From: Paragyromitra xinjiangensis
Lineage: Eukaryota > Ascomycota > Pezizomycetes > Pezizales > Discinaceae
Assembly: GCA_038503065.1 (NCBI GenBank)
Contig: JBCAMK010000011.1
Coordinates: forward strand, 620,001 to 684,000
Length of the DNA: 64,000 bases
Direction: 5' to 3'
Notes under the pieces: generated by a model
What the model saw: the letters and a program-made list of their open reading frames with translations, nothing else
What the model was told of the DNA's origin: nothing
Databases searched by the model: none
Shown here: positions 1 through 11,466 of the stretch, piece after piece
How the letters are laid out: each line of letters opens with the position of its first letter
Numbering within the stretch: position 1 is the stretch's first letter
Translations under genes and position numbers: made by a program

Positions 1-659
1 TATTATTAACATTTTTTTTGATTCGAGATCACGCACGCGTGATACTACATGTAGGAATGAAACATCGTATCCCCGCGGTAATATGAAGCTTGGGTGATGG
101 TTTTGCCATAGGTTTACGAACCCAAATGCCAGCATTCAAACCGAGATTCGTCAAGTTGTTTAAACTTTCGTTGGGACGGTTCTTACAAGAACTCTAGGTA
201 AATTCAACAAAGTCACACCCTTATTAGTCCGTCTCACTGCGAACGTGATATGATCGTTCGCAGTTGTGGGTTCAGATCCCACACCCAGCACTCAATACTT
301 ATTTTTTTCCCTTTCATCGTCTCTTTACATTGTGTTTTCTTCCAGAATGCAGTCATGGAATATCACTCGTACAAGAGCACCACCACCAAGTATGTTGGGC
401 ATCAGAAGAGTACCGGAATTAACCAAGAATCCAGCAACTTAAACTCTAAGTATGGGCTATGTGCATGGTTTCAAGACTATCACTTGTGAAGCCAAGCCTC
501 AACGGACTAACCTGGATGGTCCCATAATAAATTGAACTGGGGCATCGAACCTTAAATCACACTATATCAGCAACCATCATGATTTTTCTCCTCTTTCGCA
601 TCTTCAATGCAATTCACTTCATCCTATCAACCGACCCACCACTAGCAAAATTATAGCAA
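1..659. other. Intergenic, left edge
   Basis: I see no convincing gene here. The stretch holds a TACATGTA palindrome (46-53), a tRNA-like 3' half (236-290, listed separately) and one minus-strand copy of the bipartite motif CGAGTGAT-N5-ATGA (353-369). Confidence 0.5.
236..290 (+). other. tRNA-like 3' half with strong hairpin (degenerate)
   Basis: A perfect 10-bp stem with a 9-nt loop (236-264) is followed by a tRNA-style T arm: GTGGG-TTCAGAT-CCCAC at 266-282. After that come seven bases that could form a 3' acceptor strand (ACCCAGC, 283-289) and an A discriminator at 290. No matching 5' acceptor strand (GCTGGGT) or A box is visible upstream. The T loop also has G where A58 is expected. It is therefore read as a tRNA relic or tRNA-derived fragment, not a working tRNA gene. 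Confidence 0.3.
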
Positions 660-1215
660 ATGGCACCATTTCCTCTATCATTCGATATCCACACCGATCT
701 CTGGGGCAATCACAGAGTGGGGGACCCGTCTATTCCTCAGATTGTAGGCGGATTCTTCACAGATATGTGGGGTTCTCATCGTGGTGTGTCAGTGCATGCT
801 GCTGGCGAGGGGATAGCTAGGAGGTCGGGTGTGTATGAGCAGAGATCTGTGTCTTGGTTGGTGGCAATGTTTAAGATGGGTAGGTTTTGTGACTTGGATT
901 GCATTCAATTTTATGTCGTGTTAGAGCTTAGTTAGGGGATCGTGGGGTGCATGGATGGTTGACGGTTTATGTTACTAACGAGACATCAATACAGTGCCCG
1001 TGTGGTGGTATTTTTTGTTTGCGTTTACTATACTTTGGTTCTGTTCTGTCACTTGGGCCATCTACACCGGGAGGTTTTGGGAAGGAGGGCATAAGGTGGA
1101 ACAAAACTTGCCAACGAAGGAAACCAAGACAGGTGATAAAGGAAAGTGTAAAGACGGCGAGGATAAGGTCAAGGACAACGATGAAAAAGGAGAAAAAAAA
1201 GCGATGTGGATTTAG
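660..1215 (+). CDS. Small predicted single-pass membrane protein (two exons)
   Basis: Exons 660-879 and 995-1215 give 146 aa. The 115-nt intron starts GTAGG and ends ACAG, with a perfect TACTAAC-type branch site about 15 nt before the acceptor. The phases match (1 + 2 nt). The N-terminal 75 residues are Gly/His/Trp-rich without a recognised domain. Residues 76-97 form a hydrophobic helix (begins WWYFLFAF), followed by a Lys/Asp/Glu-rich tail of about 40 residues. That is compatible with a tail or single-span membrane anchor. No family is recognised. The branch site, the phase agreement and the clean membrane-helix/charged-tail split support a real gene. The first exon alone would be unconvincing. 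Confidence 0.5.
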
Positions 1216-1454
1216 GGGTGTGAACTTTTGTGATGGATTTAACTGGAGCTGATATGGAGTGGAAAAGCTATGTCTTTCAATTTATTCTCATGATGATTTG
1301 TTTCATGACGTTACTTTGACCCCAAGATCTGTGGAAATAGTAGTTCTGTTTGGGACTATGATTGTAGTACATGACTTATTTCCCTTTCCATGCCCGTTCT
1401 ATAGATCTTACAGGATAAAACACTGCAATAACCTACTGTGACACACGATCCGGA

Positions 1455-2546
1455 TCATCTATCTTCTTCGCTTTCAAGCTCTTCATTGGGTTTCCAGTCA
1501 TCCCTTCCGAGATAGGGGACCCCAGTTCCATTCTTGATATCTTCCAGATAACCTCTTCCCAGATTTGCTGCCGATCCCTCCTTCGGTTCACCCGCTTTCA
1601 TATCATCAAAAATAGCCTGAAACTCATTCACGATGTGACTTTTGGAGCTTGGGTTTATACAAATACGCACAGCCAACGCCTCAGCAGAGCCTTTAGGAAG
1701 CTGCTGTCGAAGAGCACGAGAAAAATGACGTCTGAGCACCATGTTTTCGGCGTAGTTCTCTTTTTCGAGCTCATTGTCAACGATAAAATTTGGATATTCG
1801 TAAAGGTAGTAGAGTGGGCCGGTGTAGGCGTATTCCCAGTCGATGATCCCTGAGAGCCGTGGGGACCCGTTTGCGTCGATGACAAACATCATATTCTGGC
1901 CGTTAAAATCAGGGTGGATGAGGCGGTATGGAGTCCGGAAGCAAACATCGTCTTTGTGGGTCTCCATGTATTTGTGGAGCTGCAACTTCATCTCTGTAAA
2001 GATAGGTCCAAGTCCGTCTTTCTGGAGACTACCAATTTTATTAAACTTCAAAGAAGCCAGCTGCGCAAGAACACCTGCGAGCTGCGTCAAAACGGCCTTC
2101 TTATGCTCTGTATCTAGCTCATCCAAAAAGTGATAGAGATCACGCCCAGGCATCCGCTCCATGAGTACAAAAGGAGCACCGACCCTGTTCCCGGGGTTCA
2201 GGTCATAAGAGCAGACATCAGGAACTGGAATAGAGGTGTTTTTTCTGACATAACGCATTGTTTCAATCTCACTCATAGCTTTTTCAATGCTTTCGTCTCC
2301 CCGCGTGAGCCGCGCGATACAGCTCCATTCGGGCTCTAGCGGGCTTTTCGGCTCAAAGAATAGAGTAAAGATTTCGTGGTTGCTTCCTTTACTCATTTGC
2401 TTAACCCGAATGCATGAGCGAGATAGTACCGTTGAGGCTTGTGTTTTTAGCTCACTGAAATTGAGTTTGAGTCGGGCTGGTCCGTCGGAATCGTATTCTT
2501 CGTTTACGCTTGAGTAGCCTGACATGTAGCCGTCATGTTCTGCCAT
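1455..2546 (-). CDS. APH-family (choline/aminoglycoside kinase-like) phosphotransferase
   Basis: This is an uninterrupted 363-aa frame from an ATG. It shows the kinase-like phosphotransferase fold of the APH family (PF01636 type). The catalytic loop is HPDFNGQN (H211, D213, N218) and the metal-binding site is IIDWE (D236), the counterpart of DFG. The N-lobe has the SNHEIF and SCIARL strands and the VLMERMPG hinge at about 127-134. Many fungi carry large families of such proteins, usually of unknown substrate. They may phosphorylate small molecules, and nothing here identifies the substrate. A heavily broken paralogue lies 22 kb away at 24558-25974, so the gene belongs to a locally duplicated family. 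No introns are needed. The acidic C-terminus ends shortly after ELESEE. Confidence 0.85.
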   Translation of the reverse strand: MAEHDGYMSGYSSVNEEYDSDGPARLKLNFSELKTQASTVLSRSCIRVKQMSKGSNHEIFTLFFEPKSPLEPEWSCIARLTRGDESIEKAMSEIETMRYVRKNTSIPVPDVCSYDLNPGNRVGAPFVLMERMPGRDLYHFLDELDTEHKKAVLTQLAGVLAQLASLKFNKIGSLQKDGLGPIFTEMKLQLHKYMETHKDDVCFRTPYRLIHPDFNGQNMMFVIDANGSPRLSGIIDWEYAYTGPLYYLYEYPNFIVDNELEKENYAENMVLRRHFSRALRQQLPKGSAEALAVRICINPSSKSHIVNEFQAIFDDMKAGEPKEGSAANLGRGYLEDIKNGTGVPYLGRDDWKPNEELESEEDR

Positions 2547-3159
2547 CTGATCTGGAGGGTATCAGCAGGATTTTAAAATCAAGAGGATTGTAGAAGGTAA
2601 TAAGAATACTACCTCGTTAGTTTTTTCCCCAGTGATTTACGTTGGTAGTAATTATGGTAGGAGTGGAGAGTAGTAGTAATAAATGTTAAGCTAACGGTCG
2701 AGAAATCGCCAAGGAATTATTGACTAGAAAGTTGTGTAGTTATTGTGCAAAAACTGATTGTGATGGAAAAGATGTATGTATTAAAAAGTTAATTAGAAAA
2801 TTGAATAATAGGGCAACCTTGTGAGGGGGCTCTTCCACTAGAATTTTCCCACTCAATCCTATGTCTTCGACACTCGCAATATAGTCACAAGGCTGTAGGC
2901 CAATGCCGACCAAGGCTTATCTAAAATGATATGTGCTCTGGTTGATAGGGGTTAAGATAGTGCTTCGTCCAGGTGCCAATGATCGAACCGCACCAAGCTT
3001 AATCAGCATTTGCCACCACCCAGAACCACATTCCATCAGAAAGGCGCTAGATTATCTTATTCGCCTAGTGCTCAAACCCATAAAACTCAAACCCAACCTT
3101 AAATTATAAGCATTGTCTATGAACAAAAATGTGAGACAAGAAAACACCAACTCAGATAA
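2547..3159. other. Intergenic between APH gene and kelch gene
   Basis: AT-rich spacer upstream of the APH gene and downstream of the kelch gene. I see no gene or strong repeat. Confidence 0.5.
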
Positions 3160-5226
3160 CTATCTAAGCTCCGAAACACTCGTCCCCCCTATTTTCTTAT
3201 CCTTCATCTGAATCGGAGGCCCAACCAGAAGTTCAGACGTAGCAGGAAGCTCAGCCACCATCGGTTCAACCGCCGGCATTTCAGCAATCGGCCCCCGGTT
3301 CTCACCTGCGACTTCGAATCTCTTCTCGAGTTCAAGCCGTCGCTTTTTTCGTCGGACAAGGAATAAAACCCCAGAGAGTAGAAGTGCAAGTACGAGTAGT
3401 ACACCAAGTACTGAACCTAGGACTTTAGGAAGGAGCTTTGAAGCTGGTTTGTTTGTTGATGAGGGGGTCGGGGAAGTACTTTTGGTCGGGGTTGGGGTTG
3501 GGGTTGAGTTTGTTGAGTTTGTTGATGCAAAAAGCGCTTGGACGCCGTCGTTCCAACCTGAGAGAGGGTAGGCGCTTTGTGAATTCCATGCTGCTACTTT
3601 CGTGGGAGGGTTGTAGGTGGTCTCTGTTGGGTCGAAGGTATCGGTCCAAGTAAACGAATTGAGGTTGAATATCGATAACGCATTCATGCAGGTTGGTCCT
3701 GACGCCTGGTTTGGGTTGTAATAATTCCATCCACCAAACCGAAGGAAGTGTGGTCCGATTACCTGACAAGTTGAGCCAGAAAGCCGGGCTCGATTGTCGG
3801 GGTCTGCGAAGTAAAACCATCTGAAGGAGGGAATGGAGAGAATCCAAAGCCCAGCAGCGTAACTACATCAAATATTAGCGACTGGGTCAGATTACCTGGT
3901 TCTTCTTGTGAACCTGATTAAAACTTTCAAATTCTTCCGCTAACAAATGGGGATTCTGGGATATACCTCTCGTTTTCCACGGAATTGAAATCTCCGCCAT
4001 ACATGAATATATCATACGATTTAGGGCCTGTCGACGCTAACACTGCGCAAAAATTATGCCTTGCATTGGGAAAAACCCCTTCCCGAGTGTCTGTAGATGT
4101 CGACTGGTTGTACCACGTGTCATTCGCAATATCATATAGACGGACGGTACTCATAGGAACCTGCGCCTTGAGTTAGCAAGGGTTACAACATTCTACATGC
4201 TTTGCATAGGCACTGACATCTGGATTCCCAGGAACCGGGCCCGTAAAAGGAGTTACACTTCCGCCTATGAATAACAAAACACCATCTCCCCCTTCAACCG
4301 GTAGATGCAGCATTGCACCTTTCTCATAATCTCCAGCAGGATTAAACCCGTTCAACCTAGTAGACACCTCTGGAGACTTCGAGCTATCCAAAACCATCAA
4401 ACTGCTTAAACCACTACCAGACGACCAAGACCCATATGCGAAGGACTTATCCAAGGACGGAACGCTGGTGTATTGAAGATCCCAATCGGTGCTAAGGGCG
4501 GGAGTAAGGCCGGTCCATGTTGATAAATCTGCGAATTTCCAAATTTTACTCGATGGGGCAACGGTGTCGTTGTAGTAGTTTACTGATGACTTGTTGCCGA
4601 TGATGGTACCGCCAAACTTGTAGAACTCATTACCCTCTTTGTTGCGCCAAAGAATTCCTCTAGTGGTAAGTGGCACTGTTTTAGGCTTCTTAATCGCTTG
4701 GTATGAAAGTGAGGACCAGTTGGCACTCAATAGTGGTTGCTCGAATGATATAGCGATGAAATAGTTGTCTAAATAGATGTTACTTAAGTTAGCTAGCCAA
4801 TCAAAAGATTCAACCCAAACCTATAACGGAATTAGACCACTTACTGACATCTGCCCAAGTGCTGCAATTCGAAGTTTGCCCACTTTCGCATTCCTGAACA
4901 GTAACATCGCCGCCATCAATATATAATGTAGAATTCACCAAAACACCTGTTGTTTACAGTAGAGTTAGCATCAAGTAAAAGAAAAAGGGGGTGGATTAGG
5001 AATTTCCGCTTCTAAATCCTCGATGCGACGTTCGACGAAAGTAAAGGGCAAGAAGAATTGACTTACTCGCTGAACCTTGGATTCGGCAAAGCTCGGTCGA
5101 TATGTTGAAGGCGTCTACTGTCAAGTCAGAACTTGTGCTGGTTGTTGTGTCTTGCGCGGCGGTGCATTGGGCCACAACGAGAAAAATAATCGATAGCCAT
5201 ATTCTATAGCCCACGGCGTTTGCCAT
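3160..5226 (-). CDS. Kelch-repeat membrane protein with signal peptide
   Basis: Five exons, in transcript order 5226-5067, 4946-4845, 4768-4197, 4160-3967 and 3862-3160, give 576 aa. Residues 1-24 are a signal peptide ending near TAAQ. The body carries kelch-type strands: YIDGGDV, FYKFGGTI, LLFIGGSV, FMYGGDF and FLRFGGW, each GG followed downstream by W/Y positions. A Thr/Pro/Ser stalk leads into a transmembrane helix at about 490-512, then a stop-transfer RRKKRR and a cytoplasmic tail of about 60 residues. The topology is type I: extracellular or lumenal beta-propeller, single span, short tail. Fungal proteins of this layout are common and their ligands are mostly unknown. All junctions are GT..AG and keep frame. 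The third intron (4161-4196) is only 36 nt. Confidence 0.85.
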
Positions 5227-8200
5227 GAGGATGAAATCAAAGATGAAACGACTGTAATGGGCGTTTGGAGTTATCTGGTCGCCGGATCATCAAGAAGAAA
5301 ATATTTTAACAGGAATGATGGCGGAAAGGGCAGGGGTGTGGTTAGTTAAAGTTCCCCAGGCGGCCGTATGCTGCGTGGTGTGGGAGTTGGCTATCACTTC
5401 CCCTGGCTCAACTTGGTGGTGGTTTTTGCTTTCGTGCATGTATCGTCCCGCTTAGCGGGACTCCGTCCGGCGCCCGGGGTCAAGATCCTCTATTCTTAAC
5501 GTGCCGCTTGCGCCTCAGCCTCAAGATATTCCAAATTTGACAGTTGCTTATGTTCTCCTTTAATTACCCATCGACACTGATTGGATTTGGAGTAGAGGCT
5601 CTATGTGCCTGCATACACTAGAATCAAGCTGCTTATATTTAAATGCGTGCCCAACTTTGCCAATTAGAAACGCGATTTCAGGCTGGGGGGATCGTTTGAC
5701 TTGGCCGATACAGGTGGATGGTTCTGCACAGCCTTGTTGCTAAAACATTTGAGATGCAGAAATCTTGGCGCAAGGCGAGTTACTTCTCATGATCCACGTC
5801 TCGGCTACCAGTTCATTCCTAAAAAAAAAGGAATCCCGCAAACTTCCACGCGTCTGCATCTTTACCTGTGGTACTTTGACAGAAGGGGAGTCGATCGATT
5901 GACAAAAGAGGCCACGTGAACCGAAATAGGATATGGATCACTAATCATGTACTGCTTAGCAAAAGGGCACTCAGCAATTATGTGTAACATCGGGAACTGA
6001 GCCGGCCGGCTTCTACCGAAAACCGCTGAATTATTTCCCCCTTACCGAGACTGCTCGGAAAATTAGAAAGGAGAAGAAAGGTTGGAGTGGTTGATTGATT
6101 GATTTATTCATTAAGTAAATCCAACCACCTGGGATGATATCGCTAGTAGTTGATTTTGCTAGCAGAAATCCAAGAGTCACAAAGAAAATATCACAGGATA
6201 GTCGTAGCTCCGCAACTCAAGACAGCTCTAAACTGATAGTATGCACCTAAGATTTTAGGTATCCGGATACAAGCCGACGAAATCCGGCAACATCACCATT
6301 TCCATCTTAGCATGTACTCGAGCCAGGATATGTGGATAGAAGAAGTCTCACGATTAATGGTAGGTAACCCCACAGAGCAGAAAGTCCCCCTCATCTGGGC
6401 ATGTTGGTTAAACACTAGTGCAGCTTTGTCATTTGCAGCCCAGAAAAATTGTTTTATTATGTCATGCCTAAGCGCACCCAAGCACCAAGCACCAAGCAGA
6501 GTTCATCAAATCGGACCACCAGCAGGTGCTTGTACCCACGTGTTGGTACATGCATAGAACTATCGTAAACGCCTAATATCGCAGACTCCAGTCTCCAGCA
6601 ACGTCACATCGCCGACGCGAAGCTATGACGCACATATCCATTTGCGTTCTTACCAATCTCAACCTAATGGCATTTCATCGTGGCTGTGTATACTCCAAGT
6701 TCCACCACAAAGGTTCCAGAATATGTGAGTTCTGAAACTGGGCCTTAGGTTTAGCATTTATCGCCGCTCCTATCCGTGGTTTACGGTAGCTTAAAGATCC
6801 GAAGATTTAACCGCCTGAAATCGTCGGGGGGAGTGGGGGTTACGTGAGACGCGAGATTGCCTTAATCGCACAGTGAATAAACACTGAAGAGTATTAGTAG
6901 GAGAGGTTGGGGCTTTCTGATTAGTGAATTCGAAGTAGCCTTAATAGTGAGAATACAAAGGTTGGCGAATAACTTTATCCTCGCATCATACGACTATGCA
7001 AGCCCCCACAAATTTAAATTTAAATCCGGGTTTCTTCATCAAGCTTTAGGCAAATTCAATCGAACCAACCCGGTGAGCATATATTAGTTGACTGACTGTC
7101 GCAAATCTCGAAGGGTCGCTGGTTATAACGGGGTCTAGGTACGTATCGTTCATAGACTATTGATAAGAATCCAGGCACGAAGTATCCAATATTCTGCTAT
7201 TCCGGTCTTTCCTAGAAACTCTCTTCAGCGCCCTAGACATTGTGCGGGGTTGAAAATAGTAATCAAGTTCGGAGCCTTCGGTAGTAGTATCTGGGGCAGC
7301 CAATACATGGACCCAAAGAAGCTCTACCAAGATAAGACTTGTCTAACCCGGTTTATAGGTGTTGTGATTATGAGATGATTTGTAACTATTACTTGAAAAA
7401 ACGAAAGCCTCGACGATCTTTGTCTTTGTTGCTTTTACATAGACCAATACAAACTGGGAATTTTTGCCAAAGGCGTTCACCTATTATGCGGGGTAGGATA
7501 AAGCGGAACAAAGGAGAGAGTACTATCGAATCAACACCACCTCGTGTCCAACACCTCGTGTAAAGACCTACGGGAATGTTCGGAACCCAGGCCCGTGGCG
7601 TAGGCGTGAGGATGCGTTGTCTAATTGTTATTCATAAAAACGATCGTTGCCAAGCACAATTGGACGGCTATAGCTACATGTGATTCCGCCCGAACTGAAA
7701 TGGGGCTAGGATTACATGTATGTATTCTCGAGTGCGATGAATAAGAAAATGGCCTTTTGCGTTGTTGCTTTTCCTCTTGAAAGCAACAATCAAATAACCG
7801 GCTTCTATGTGTGCTACCTCTGTTACTCTAGTTACGGACACAGATAGGTAGCGGAGTTTAGGCAGCGGGGTGATGCTTTTCCAGTGCGCAGCTGATCTAA
7901 ACGGATCCGTTTCCTAGTTTCTCTCAGATTTTGTTTCCAAGGGAATAAAGGCTAGCACTAAAAGTGCTCAAAAGACTCGCGGAACTTTCAGGGGCAATAT
8001 CTCAGCAATAATGATGTTGGACAAAAGGCCACTGCTGTGATGTAGGATTCCAAGGCAGGGGGTTCAGTGATATTGTTGCTACGCGAGTGATTACTGATGA
8101 TCTCGCAGTTGTTTCACGCCACGTGCTTACCACACTATGCACTCATATCATGAAGCTGATTGGAGGGATAGCTATGAGGCCTTCGCCTGGGTTTATTAGC

Positions 8201-9684
8201 CCATCCTTACAGACACCAGGACTAAGCTCAGAGAGAGGGGTGAACTTTGGCGGAGATCGTCGGGCCGTCGAGACACCGATGGGTAAATTGGCAATAGTGG
8301 TGTTTTTTTTTGGCGAAGGGGTTTCGTAGCGTGTGGCAATCTAGGATGGCCGGAAGAGGGAGCTAATGGTCCGGGAAGGGAAGGAGAAGATAAATGTTAA
8401 TTAAGGGATACAAAATGGGCAAATCATATCACTACCAGATCTCTCGGAGGAACTTTTACGATCCAAATGTTTGTATTGCATGTCCCAGATATTGTGTTGA
8501 ATCGGAAAGCAGATAAGTGGTCAGCAAAAGGAGATCTTAGGAGATATATCTTGCCATTTCGAACCCTTTGTCATGCATTTGTCGGTTTGGGCGCTGAATC
8601 GGAGAGGGTTTATGTGCGAGTGATACTTCATGATAAAATTTGTAATAAAGGTAGTCAATGTTCGATTTTAGGATTTTTTAAGTGGGGATTTTAGAGGCTT
8701 AATCTTAAGAGCAGGTGATTCAGAGTGGCGTAAGGTGAAAATTACCGAGAATTAAGATAAAATAATTACGCCATACCCACGTTCATCACTATCTACTTCA
8801 ACATTATTCAGACCTTTGCTCTAGTAGTAGCTTATAAGAGTATAGCCATCATAACCAGCATATATTAGTGGGTGGCGGTACCAGCGCCAATGACACAATG
8901 GAAGGTGCCAATAATTGGTGTTTTGAAAAGATCTCACTAAACTTGGGGGTTTGATCTTTGACTAACTGCGTAGGTATAAAAACTTGCCACACCCGTGGCC
9001 ACACCCTTGGCGAGCCTAAAATCCCAAAACCCTTAAAACGAGCTCTGAATACCCTTAATGAATTAGAAAAACCTGATAGGAGGAATCTTAGATCCAAATC
9101 TCATGTCAGGATAGTTTTTGATATTCTACATCTTCCTTTCCTTTGAGGGGGATGACCCTAAAACGAGGAGCTTACGTGTTTGATCAACACCAATCAGTCA
9201 CATACTCATACAATCCAACCTGGCTAGGACTACATGTATCTTCAGTGCACAAATTTTTGGAGAGGAACTCGATTTGTACGACTTGGGCACACCGCTTAGG
9301 GAAAAGGCAATGTTCAACCCCGCAAAATTAAATGCTTTGCCAATTGTTTTTTGCCTCGTATCGAGTATGCATTACTCTGAAGACTATGAAAAAAATGTAA
9401 ATAAGCAAATGAAACAGAAAACAGAAAAACAATGATCCCGCCGCTATGATGATCCCCTATACCAACTTAACCAAGAACATAAGAAACAAAAAAACAAAAG
9501 TTAAAAAAAAATACGCCGAATAAAATAATTCGAAAGGAAAACAAAGGGAATAAAAACAAATAAAAGTGAGTAAAGGAGTGATTACAAGGAAAGAAAATGA
9601 ACATGTACTTTTTACAAACGAATCCATCCCAACAAACGTATCATCGTCCCGCATACCCTCATTGCATTGCCAGAACCCAAAAAC
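5227..9684. other. Gene-poor 4.4-kb spacer
   Basis: No open frame here looks coding or splices sensibly. Contents seen: a perfect 7-bp/3-nt-loop hairpin (5445-5461), TACATGTA at 7713-7720 and 9231-9238 (both inside an 18-bp shared string beginning GGCTAGGA, at 7704 and 9222), and two copies of CGAGTGAT-N5-ATGA (8084-8100 and 8617-8633). Confidence 0.5.
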
Positions 9685-11466
9685 TCAGACCCCTGCTCTC
9701 CAATTCCTCCACTCGCAAAAGCATCCCTTCCCCTCCTCTTCATTTACAATATTTCTAGGCTGGAAATTATTCCCATACCAAATATCTCCCTTGTTTCCGT
9801 TTCTATCCTCGATCACGCTCACCGGGTATGGGAAGAAATTATCGAAGGCGCCAGTTTCACTTGATAGTCTCTGGCCCTTACTATTGATCAAGTCCATTTC
9901 GCCACTAGCCCTCTTTTTCGTCCAGATCACAACTTTAAACCTGGTGTTCTCCCACGTAACCAACTTGCTGTTCGAGATCACGGCTGAGACACCGCCATGA
10001 GCGTCGGATGCAGCGGTTAGTTGGGTGACGTTTCTGGGGTCTGCGGCGAGGACATGGATAGTCTTTTTGTAGTAGATAAAGAATCCGTAGTGTTCCGTGT
10101 CAAGCCCTCTATCGAAGAGGCGTAGGGGTTGATTTTGAAGCGTTGTAGGGAGCATTATGGAGGGGATCTGGGATGCTTGTCGTTTCAGTAGGAATTTCCT
10201 CGATCTTCGGCGGACCGAAGATTCGCTGGTTGGTTTTGCGAGGTGTTCGATTTCAACATCTGACAATTCCTCGTCTCCTGTTGAGTCCTCGTCGTCCTGT
10301 CCGGTTTCAACATCTCTGGCGATGATTGGATTCTGGTCTGTTTGCATGGAAAACAAGAATGGTGTCGCTTCTCCTGACTTGTTTGACTGAATACCATCCA
10401 CATCACCTAGACTCGCATACTCCGCATCGCTCGGGACTTGTTCCGGGACTGGTGCCCACTGAGCTTCTGAGTCCGTGGTAGCATTCCGTACGCTGATAGT
10501 GAAAATAAACGTTGGCAATATATCCGTATCCGATCTGGAGCTATTTGTCGGGAACAAAGCATCAGGCGGTAGACTGCAACTCCACAATGTCGCCGGCAAA
10601 ACACAAGCAGAAGCCGGCGTCTCCGGTGCGCCCTGAGGGGTGATCACAGCTAACCCAGTAGGCAATGTCGGGAATCCAGACAAATCGTCTACCGCTGCAC
10701 TTTTTTTGGACCCCTTGGGCCGCATAGTACCCACGAGAGTTCCCACAATAGCCACTGTGATAAGAATAGTAGCTACAACGATGTAGATAAACCATTTCCC
10801 TTTCTTCGTGAGGGGCTTTTTCTCCATTCCTCCGTCTATGCCTTCTGTAGTACCGAAAATCCTCCACGATGCCTTCTTTCGGGGAGGTTGTTGAACAGGA
10901 TTCCCGGGTACGAAACCTCGTGTGTCGTTCAGTGTCAATGGACGTAGTTGTCGCTGCCCACTAAAACTCCTCGGAACCCCAGAGTATCGTCCACGCCCAT
11001 GTGTAGGTGCAGGAAAACTCGGGCCAGTAGAAAATTGCCCTGCAGTTACTGATGACCTTGTTGCTGGTAATCTGCCACCAGGCATTGGTCGAGAGTATCT
11101 TTCATATGGCGGTGGTGCCTCCACACCTGCTCGAACATTCTGTTCTCGATACACACCGCCTGGTGGAACAATGACATTCAAGACTGGCCTAGCTGGTGGT
11201 AGGCTGATAGAAGACCGGCGCTCTCCAGATGGTGATGCAGGGCTGATAATACTACTGCGGAGATCGAAGTTGAAACTTGAGTTTTGAGGGAAACCTGATA
11301 CTCGTGAAAGATCATGTTGTTCTGGGAATGAAGTTCCAGCTTCAGGTGTTATGGGTGATACGTCGCTGTGGTCGTTATCATGTGAGTGGTTTGATTCTGG
11401 TGATAGTAGAGGTGAGAGGTGGAAAGGCGATGTTGGAGGGTTGAGGGTAAGGAATGGTGGTTGCAT
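9685..11466 (-). CDS. Conserved fungal type II membrane protein, unknown function
   Basis: A single 593-aa exon. Residues 1-220 are a Pro/Ser-rich, disordered cytoplasmic region. A KK/K-flanked helix at about 225-248 (FIYIVVATILITV) is the only membrane segment, so the C-terminal 340 residues are lumenal or extracellular. The C-terminal part carries the hallmark PLRLFDRGLDTEHYGF (about 446-461) and a cysteine pair in GCFCEWRNW near the end. From memory these are typical of a widespread Pezizomycotina family with no proven activity, often labelled 'glycoprotease family' in databases without evidence. The protease label is not supported by anything visible here. Confidence 0.75.
   Translation of the reverse strand: MQPPFLTLNPPTSPFHLSPLLSPESNHSHDNDHSDVSPITPEAGTSFPEQHDLSRVSGFPQNSSFNFDLRSSIISPASPSGERRSSISLPPARPVLNVIVPPGGVYREQNVRAGVEAPPPYERYSRPMPGGRLPATRSSVTAGQFSTGPSFPAPTHGRGRYSGVPRSFSGQRQLRPLTLNDTRGFVPGNPVQQPPRKKASWRIFGTTEGIDGGMEKKPLTKKGKWFIYIVVATILITVAIVGTLVGTMRPKGSKKSAAVDDLSGFPTLPTGLAVITPQGAPETPASACVLPATLWSCSLPPDALFPTNSSRSDTDILPTFIFTISVRNATTDSEAQWAPVPEQVPSDAEYASLGDVDGIQSNKSGEATPFLFSMQTDQNPIIARDVETGQDDEDSTGDEELSDVEIEHLAKPTSESSVRRRSRKFLLKRQASQIPSIMLPTTLQNQPLRLFDRGLDTEHYGFFIYYKKTIHVLAADPRNVTQLTAASDAHGGVSAVISNSKLVTWENTRFKVVIWTKKRASGEMDLINSKGQRLSSETGAFDNFFPYPVSVIEDRNGNKGDIWYGNNFQPRNIVNEEEGKGCFCEWRNWRAGV

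Noticed and set aside
2960..3010. Apparent T-loop (GGTTCGATC) on the minus strand
   Set aside because: The surrounding bases do not form a T stem or acceptor stem; it is part of a different short hairpin.
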